Positions 59,781 through 64,000 of a DNA stretch of 64,000 bases are shown piece by piece (the first letter of the stretch is position 1; each line of letters starts with the position of its first letter). The DNA comes from Paenibacillus silagei (GTDB lineage Bacteria; Bacillota; Bacilli; Paenibacillales; Paenibacillaceae), in assembly GCF_017874735.1 (NCBI RefSeq), contig NZ_JAGGLV010000009.1, positions 124,001-188,000 of the forward strand. Direction: 5' to 3'. A model generated the notes under the pieces. That model was not told the DNA's origin, did not search any database, and was given only the letters and a program-made list of their open reading frames with translations. A program made the position numbers and the translations under genes.

Positions 59781-61715
59781 ATGACTGAAACCCTGTCCAC
59801 CCAAGCACAAGCCCTGGATTACATGCCTTGGATTGGCTTGTCCGAACAAGAACGTCTTCAGCAGGACCGCTACCAGCAGCAGCTTGCTGCGGATTATCCC
59901 TGCACCTTCGGAGAAGCCTGCTTCGTCTCGCCGCAAGCCATCGTGCTGCCGGATCAGCTGGCGCTCGGCGACCGGAGCTACATTGCAGGAGGTGCGATTA
60001 TCCGCAGCACACGGCTGGTCACAGGCAGCGACTGCTCTATGAACAGCTATAGCATATTGTCAGGCGATATTACCATGGGGAATGGCGTGCGGATCGCTTC
60101 CCATGCAAGTCTATACGGCTTCAATCACGGCTACGCCGTGACGGATGTTCCGGTCTTCCGCCAGCCTTTGACAGTCAAGGGCATTGTCATAGGAGATGAT
60201 GTGTGGATCGGGGCTAATGCCGTGATTCTTGACGGGGTGCGGATCGGCTCGCACAGCATTGTTGCGGCGGGGGCGGTAGTAACCCGCGATGTGCCGGCGT
60301 ACAGCATTGTCGGCGGCAATCCGGCCAAGCTGATCCGCAGCCGGCTGGCCGGGGAGGCCGCTGCAACGGCTGAGCCCACCAAGGACAAGGAGGAATCAGT
60401 GATGAAGATGAAGGATGGAATGGGAATTGAGGAGGCTAATTTGGGGGGAGAATCTGAGCAGAGGGAGGAAGGAAGTAAGGGGCTGGGGAAAAACGGTGAG
60501 CGGTTGGAGAAAAATATTAAGCTGTTCGGCGAGGACGTTGAGGCGGTGGGAGATCGCAGTGAGGGGTCGGACGATGGCGTTGGGCGGTTGAGCGATGGTG
60601 CAAGGCGGTTAGGCGATGCCGCAGGACTGACTGGTGGAGTTGCCCCCGCTTTTAAGACACTTTATAGCCAGTTGGCAGACTTCAGCAAGCAGTTGCAGGA
60701 GCAGCTAACTTCCCTGCTGGAGTTCTACTCCGAAACGATCGAGGGAGAGAAGCTGTTCCGGGACCGGCCGGGAGCGGGGCGGACCGTACGGGCGTACTGC
60801 GATGCTGTGGAGATTGCTGCAATGTTCGGCAGTCTGCCGCCTGGCTGGATGAAGGAAGAGCTGATCGCCACATTAGAGCAGTTCCAGGATAGCCAGACCG
60901 GATTATTGCCCGACCCGTGGTCGCCGCCCGGACCGGAGGATCAGCCGGAGCGGTTAGCCGATCATCTCTCGCGTTATCATCTTCTCGCAGTAGGCTACGC
61001 GCTGGAGGTGTTAGGTTCTGCTCTGCCCCATCCCGTTGCTGTTGCCGAGAATATGGATACTGCTACACTGTATCAGCAGCTTAATAGTCTGCCATGGACG
61101 GACAATGCCTGGGGCGCCGGCGACTGGATCGATTGCTATGCTACCGGCCTGTATCACAACCTGAAGTCCTTCGGCTCCGGCAAGCGCCCGGACGATCTCT
61201 TCGGCTGGCTGGCGACGCATTGCCGCCGGGACTCCGGGCTGTGGGGTCTGCCTACTGCGGAGGAGGGCTGGCTGCAGCCGGTGAACGGCTTTTACCGGCT
61301 TACCCGCGCTACCTACGCCCAGTTCGGTCTGCCCCTGCCGTACCCGGAGCGCAGCATCGATACCGTGCTGGCTCATAGCCGGGACCGCCGCTTCTTCCGC
61401 CTGGACGCGCTCAATGCCTGCAACGTGCTGGATGTCGTCCACCCGCTCTGGCTCTGCCAGAAGCAGAGTGATTACCGGCAGGCGGAGATCCGCGCTTGGG
61501 CGGAGAAGCTGCTCGGCGAAGTGCTGCCCTTCTGGGTTCCCGAGCGCGGCTTCGCCTTCCAGCTATCCCGGCAGCAGGAGACCGGCCTGCAAGGCACGGA
61601 GATGTGGCTAAGCATTATCTATCTGTTGGCGGACCTGTGCGGGTTAAGCTCAGCCCTGGGCTACTCCCCGAAGGGAGTACACCGCCTGGAGCCTGCCTTC
61701 TCGTTATCCGTATAA
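59781..61715 (+). CDS. Hexapeptide acyltransferase fused to a helical, glycosidase-like domain
   Basis: 644 aa. Residues about 40-190 are a left-handed beta-helix acetyltransferase (GDRSYIAGGAIIRS, FNHGYAVTD, IGDDVWIGANAVILDGVRIGSHSIVAAGAVVTRDVPAYSIVGGNPAKLIRSR). A charged Gly/Glu/Lys/Arg-rich linker of some 110 residues follows, with repeated GVGRLSDGARRLGDAA-like phrases. The C-terminal 330 residues (YCDAVEIAAMFG, WGAGDWIDCYATGLYHN, GLWGLPTAEEGWLQPVNGFYRLTRATYAQFG, LDVVHPLWLC) look like an all-helical toroid related to terpene-cyclase or glycosidase folds, but no family is certain. AAGGAG stands before the ATG. It may acetylate and process a carbohydrate. The linker's composition is unlike its flanks. 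Confidence 0.8.
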   Translation: MTETLSTQAQALDYMPWIGLSEQERLQQDRYQQQLAADYPCTFGEACFVSPQAIVLPDQLALGDRSYIAGGAIIRSTRLVTGSDCSMNSYSILSGDITMGNGVRIASHASLYGFNHGYAVTDVPVFRQPLTVKGIVIGDDVWIGANAVILDGVRIGSHSIVAAGAVVTRDVPAYSIVGGNPAKLIRSRLAGEAAATAEPTKDKEESVMKMKDGMGIEEANLGGESEQREEGSKGLGKNGERLEKNIKLFGEDVEAVGDRSEGSDDGVGRLSDGARRLGDAAGLTGGVAPAFKTLYSQLADFSKQLQEQLTSLLEFYSETIEGEKLFRDRPGAGRTVRAYCDAVEIAAMFGSLPPGWMKEELIATLEQFQDSQTGLLPDPWSPPGPEDQPERLADHLSRYHLLAVGYALEVLGSALPHPVAVAENMDTATLYQQLNSLPWTDNAWGAGDWIDCYATGLYHNLKSFGSGKRPDDLFGWLATHCRRDSGLWGLPTAEEGWLQPVNGFYRLTRATYAQFGLPLPYPERSIDTVLAHSRDRRFFRLDALNACNVLDVVHPLWLCQKQSDYRQAEIRAWAEKLLGEVLPFWVPERGFAFQLSRQQETGLQGTEMWLSIIYLLADLCGLSSALGYSPKGVHRLEPAFSLSV

Positions 61716-61755
61716 GCGGGACTGGCGTTCATACGGCTGCCAGAACTTACGCGCA

Positions 61756-61812
61756 CAAGTGGGAACGGCTTTGCCGTCCTTTTAAAGGACGGTACCGTTT
61801 CAGTGAGAAGTA
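61756..61812 (+). repeat. Two-hairpin dispersed element, copy 4 (truncated)
   Basis: Holds the GC-rich first hairpin and the start of the second half, then breaks off and runs within 20 bases into a family-B half unit at 61832. Confidence 0.72.
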
Positions 61813-61851
61813 GAAGGCCTCGTGGCACCACAATGTATGCTGTTTAATACG

Positions 61852-61893
61852 AAAATAAAAGTCGGGATGCGACTGATGCACCCGACTTATTTT
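61852..61893. terminator. Bidirectional terminator of the acyltransferase fusion gene
   Basis: AAAATAAAAGTCGGG pairs with CCCGACTTATTTT around a loop that itself contains TGCGAC/TGCA elements. It lies inside what appears to be an interrupted family-B unit. Confidence 0.82.
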
Positions 61894-61922
61894 CATTCCT
61901 GGGGGTGACAAGGCCTCTGTCT

Positions 61923-62420
61923 TGTCATGCCTGTTTTTCGCATACATTCGGGTCATACGCCTGCGTGCCAACACAATGTATGCTGTTTTTCGCATACATT
62001 TGGGCCATACGCCTGCGTGCCACCACAATGTATGCTGTTTTTGGCATACATTCGGGCCATACGCCTGCATGCGGAGCACAATGTATGCTGTTTTTCGCAT
62101 ACATTTAGGCCATACGCCTGCGTGCGAGCACAATGTATGCTGTTTTTGGCATACATTCGGGTCATACGCCTGCGTGCGAGCACAATGAATGTTGTTTTTG
62201 GCATACATTCGGGTCATACGCCTGCGTGCGAGCACAATGAATGTTGTTTTTGGCATACATTCGGGTCATACGCCTGCGTGCGAGCACAATGTATGCTGTT
62301 TTTCGCATACATTCGGGCCATGCGCCGTGTGCCACTAACATGTATGCTGTTTTTGGCATACATTCGGGCCATGCGCCTGGGTGCCAGCACAATGTTTGTT
62401 GTTTTTCACATACATTCGGT
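61923..62420. repeat. Family-B tandem array, ten units of 51-53 bp
   Basis: Unit starts: 61923 (partial), 61975, 62027, 62080, 62132, 62184, 62236, 62288, 62339 and 62391. The core is AATGTATGC-TGTTTTTS-GCATACATT, a 9-bp hairpin with a T-rich loop, and the tail is CGGGYCATACGCCTGCGTGCGAGCAC. Two adjacent units share the change AATGAATGT, suggesting recent duplication. Related to the four-unit array at 25308. Confidence 0.9.
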
Positions 62421-62449
62421 GTGGATACTATAATTTCCTATACAAGCGC

Positions 62450-62498
62450 AAAAACCCCGTCGTCTCCGCTCGTTCTTAGCAGGGATGACGGGGTTTTG
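62450..62498 (-). terminator. Terminator of the clpP-LSm operon
   Basis: AAAACCCCGTC pairs with GACGGGGTTTT around a 20-base loop; T-rich on the minus-strand side. Confidence 0.85.
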
Positions 62499-62522
62499 TA
62501 CGCTTTTACCTGCAGCTCCCGG

Positions 62523-62729
62523 TTATTGCCCGAAGCCGACGCGCGGACGCTCGCGCTCCTTGGTCTGCAGCTCTACCGCCCGGATCGAGGTAATGGGAAT
62601 GTAGAGGGTCTGATACTCCGTACTGTATTTCACGAACCGATCATCCAGTTCCTCCAGTACGCCTCCCCTAACACTTGTACCATCCAAAAAATGAATATGA
62701 ACTTCCTGTCCCTTCAGCGCTTCCAGCAT
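62523..62729 (-). CDS. Small LSm/Hfq-like protein
   Basis: 68 aa. The pattern GQEVHIHFLDGTSVRGGVLEELDDRFVKY...TLYIPITSIRAVEL has the strand order and DG/G turns of an Sm fold, like Hfq-type or other Sm-like proteins, but I cannot name the family. It ends in a short charged tail. AAGGAG stands nine bases before the ATG. It starts 19 bases after the clpP stop and shares its terminator, so the two are co-expressed. It may bind RNA or act as a small adaptor; both are inference. Confidence 0.75.
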   Translation of the reverse strand: MLEALKGQEVHIHFLDGTSVRGGVLEELDDRFVKYSTEYQTLYIPITSIRAVELQTKERERPRVGFGQ

Positions 62730-62748
62730 GCTCTTCCTCTCCTTCGTC

Positions 62749-63330
62749 TCACAGATGGGTGATGATCGTGTCAATAATTCCGTACTCCAGTGCCTCCTCA
62801 GCCGACATGAAATAATCCCGGTCCATATCCTTCTCCACCTTCTCCGGCGCCTGTCCGGTCCGCTGCGCGGTGATCCCGACAATCTTCTCACGGATCTGGA
62901 GAATACGTCTGGCGCTGATGGCAATATCGCTCGCCTGCCCCTGCGCCCCGCCATGCGGCTGATGGATCATAATCTCGCTGTTGGGCAACGCGGACCGTTT
63001 GCCAGTTGCTCCCGCCAGCAGCAGCAGTGAAGCAAACGAAGCAGCAAAACCGGTGCAGATCGTGTTGACTTGAGGTTTAATTACCTGCATCGTATCATAA
63101 ATACCGAAGCCTGCGGTAGTCGAGCCTCCGGGGCTGTTAATGAACATCTGAATATCCTTCTCCGGCTCATCCGCCGCGAGGAACAGCAACTGCGCGATAA
63201 TGCTATTGGCCAGCCCGTCATCGATTGCCGCACCTACGAATACAATCCGGTCCTTCAGCAGCCGGGAATAGATATCATAAGACCGCTCTCCTCTGGCTGT
63301 CTGTTCAATCACATAGGGGATTACGCTCAT
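62749..63330 (-). CDS. clpP: ClpP-family serine protease
   Basis: 193 aa, the usual ClpP length. The triad Ser98 (in GFAASFAS), His123 (MIHQP) and Asp172 ([10 protein letters not shown]) falls at canonical positions, and the SPGGS turn is present. The active-site helix reads [13 protein letters not shown] in place of the common MAASMGAFLLAAG, so this may be a second ClpP beside the housekeeping one. It forms the proteolytic chamber that works with ClpX/ClpC ATPases. GAGGAGG stands nine bases before the ATG. It is followed by the LSm-like gene and is divergent from the sigma-factor gene. Confidence 0.93.
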   Translation of the reverse strand: MSVIPYVIEQTARGERSYDIYSRLLKDRIVFVGAAIDDGLANSIIAQLLFLAADEPEKDIQMFINSPGGSTTAGFGIYDTMQVIKPQVNTICTGFAASFASLLLLAGATGKRSALPNSEIMIHQPHGGAQGQASDIAISARRILQIREKIVGITAQRTGQAPEKVEKDMDRDYFMSAEEALEYGIIDTIITHL

Positions 63331-63441
63331 TCTGGTGTGCCTCCTCTGATCTGTTTTAGTGTGGATACCCTGTAAACGGTCAGCCCGCGCGAAAAGATAC
63401 GGAAGGCGGAAGAGTTGCGGAAATAGCGGGAGTGCGTATCT

Positions 63442-63469
63442 TTTACATTGTGCCGTTCGTTTATATAAT
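63442..63469 (+). promoter_or_regulatory. Promoter of the sigma-factor gene
   Basis: -35 TTTACA (63442-63447), 16-base spacer, perfect -10 TATAAT (63464-63469), 35 bases before the start codon. Confidence 0.7.
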
Positions 63470-63504
63470 AGAAGCAACACAACCCATCGAAGGAGAGGGC
63501 CACT

Positions 63505-64000
63505 ATGACGATGCTTGAACAACACCGGACATCCGATAAGATAGCTATGGATACAAGACATCTGCAGGAGCTGGGAACAACACTCCAGCGCTACTGCCTG
63601 TCGCTCACCCGCTCCCGCTTCGACGCCGACGATCTGGCGCAGGAGACTTGGGTCAAAGCGCTGGGCTACCGCAAATTCACCATCAGCCCCAATCCCGAAG
63701 CCCTGCTGCTGCGGATTGCCAAGAATACCTGGATTGACGCCTCCCGCCGCCAGGGGTCGCTCATCCGTGCCATGGAAAGGTCTGGAGTGTCATCCGATCC
63801 AGCTTCTGCGGCGGCAGCCCTGGAGGAGCTGACCGAGACGGAGCTGACCTTTCAGGCGCTGCTCGCCCATCTCTCGCCGCCGCAGCGGACCGCCTGGGTC
63901 CTCCGCGATGTGCTGGGGTATTCAGCCGCCGAGTCCGCCGGACTCTTGGCAACCACGGAAGGCGCGGTAAAAGCGGCGCTGCACCGTGCACGCCAGGCCT
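63505..64000 (+). CDS. ECF-type RNA polymerase sigma factor (partial, runs off the window)
   Basis: 165 codons are present with no stop. Region 2 is seen as [27 protein letters not shown] and [17 protein letters not shown]; region 4 as [45 protein letters not shown]. It would direct RNA polymerase to stress or surface genes. The spacing and the alanine-rich insert before region 4 resemble ECF factors that carry a C-terminal SnoaL-like domain, but that part lies outside the window. AAGGAGAGG precedes the ATG. No anti-sigma gene is visible upstream. Confidence 0.88.
   Translation, partial: MTMLEQHRTSDKIAMDTRHLQELGTTLQRYCLSLTRSRFDADDLAQETWVKALGYRKFTISPNPEALLLRIAKNTWIDASRRQGSLIRAMERSGVSSDPASAAAALEELTETELTFQALLAHLSPPQRTAWVLRDVLGYSAAESAGLLATTEGAVKAALHRARQA

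Larger units (their letters stand above)
61716..62522. other. Repeat-rich intergenic region
   Basis: About 807 bases between convergent genes. In order: two-hairpin element copy 4 (truncated), the first half of a family-B unit at 61832, a terminator, the family-B array (61923-62420), the motif ACTATAATTTCCTATACAA (62427-62445) and another terminator. Overlapping open frames through the array are repeat artefacts; a 52-bp unit shifts frame at each copy. Confidence 0.7.

Noticed and set aside
61923..62420. CRISPR array
   Set aside because: Repeats are regularly spaced, but the stretches between the hairpins are nearly the same in every unit, so there are no unique spacers, and no cas genes are near.
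61747..62433. Coding sequences through the family-B array on both strands
   Set aside because: The 52-bp unit is not a multiple of three, the predicted peptides are repeat translations rich in Cys and His, and no ribosome sites are present.

Overview
The window looks like a chromosomal segment from a Paenibacillus-type Bacillota. The signs are strong AGGAGG-like ribosome sites with frequent TTG and GTG starts, S-layer-homology (SLH) surface proteins, copper-amine-oxidase-like 'stalk' domains, YesMN-type two-component regulation of an ABC sugar importer, paired Dck/Dgk deoxynucleoside kinases and a CD3324-family small protein. The genus is inferred from gene content only. No rRNA, tRNA, CRISPR array, phage block or intact insertion sequence was seen.

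Layout. (1) 1-3162, minus strand: a chloramphenicol acetyltransferase with a translational attenuator and 9-residue leader peptide, a DbpA-type RNA helicase and an HD phosphohydrolase. (2) 3197-4730, plus: a histidyl-tRNA synthetase behind a leader peptide with three consecutive His codons, a set of mutually exclusive hairpins and a terminator. (3) 14876 down to 5155, minus: a seven-gene sugar operon (binding protein, two permeases, GH43 glycosidase, second binding protein, sensor kinase, AraC-type regulator). (4) 15006-27336: singletons, including a kinase-fold phosphotransferase, CD3324-like regulator, ankyrin protein, chemoreceptor, SBF transporter, radical SAM enzyme, stalk/GH18 protein, nucleoside hydrolase, PLP lyase and an orphan receiver domain. 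(5) 50448 down to 27503, minus: an operon of about 23 kb with three giant secreted proteins (about 1869, 2591 and 2908 aa) and a small secreted serine protease. (6) 50804-55327: TetR/SDR divergent pair, dgk-dck, and an RCC1/stalk protein. (7) 58250 down to 55888: carboxyspermidine dehydrogenase and decarboxylase. (8) 58772-64000: an AraC regulator divergent from a hexapeptide acyltransferase fusion, clpP with an LSm-like gene, and the start of an ECF sigma factor.

The gene-free stretches are rich in structured repeats. Two different tandem families, each in two arrays (4848-5045 and 55476-55675; 25308-25500 and 61923-62420), share a period of 51-53 bp, close to five DNA helical turns. A two-hairpin element of about 100 bp occurs four times (48, 16103, 25011, 61756), always in the same orientation. 

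The strongest candidates for new biology are the His-codon attenuator of hisS, the giant surface-protein/protease operon, and the 52-bp hairpin arrays.
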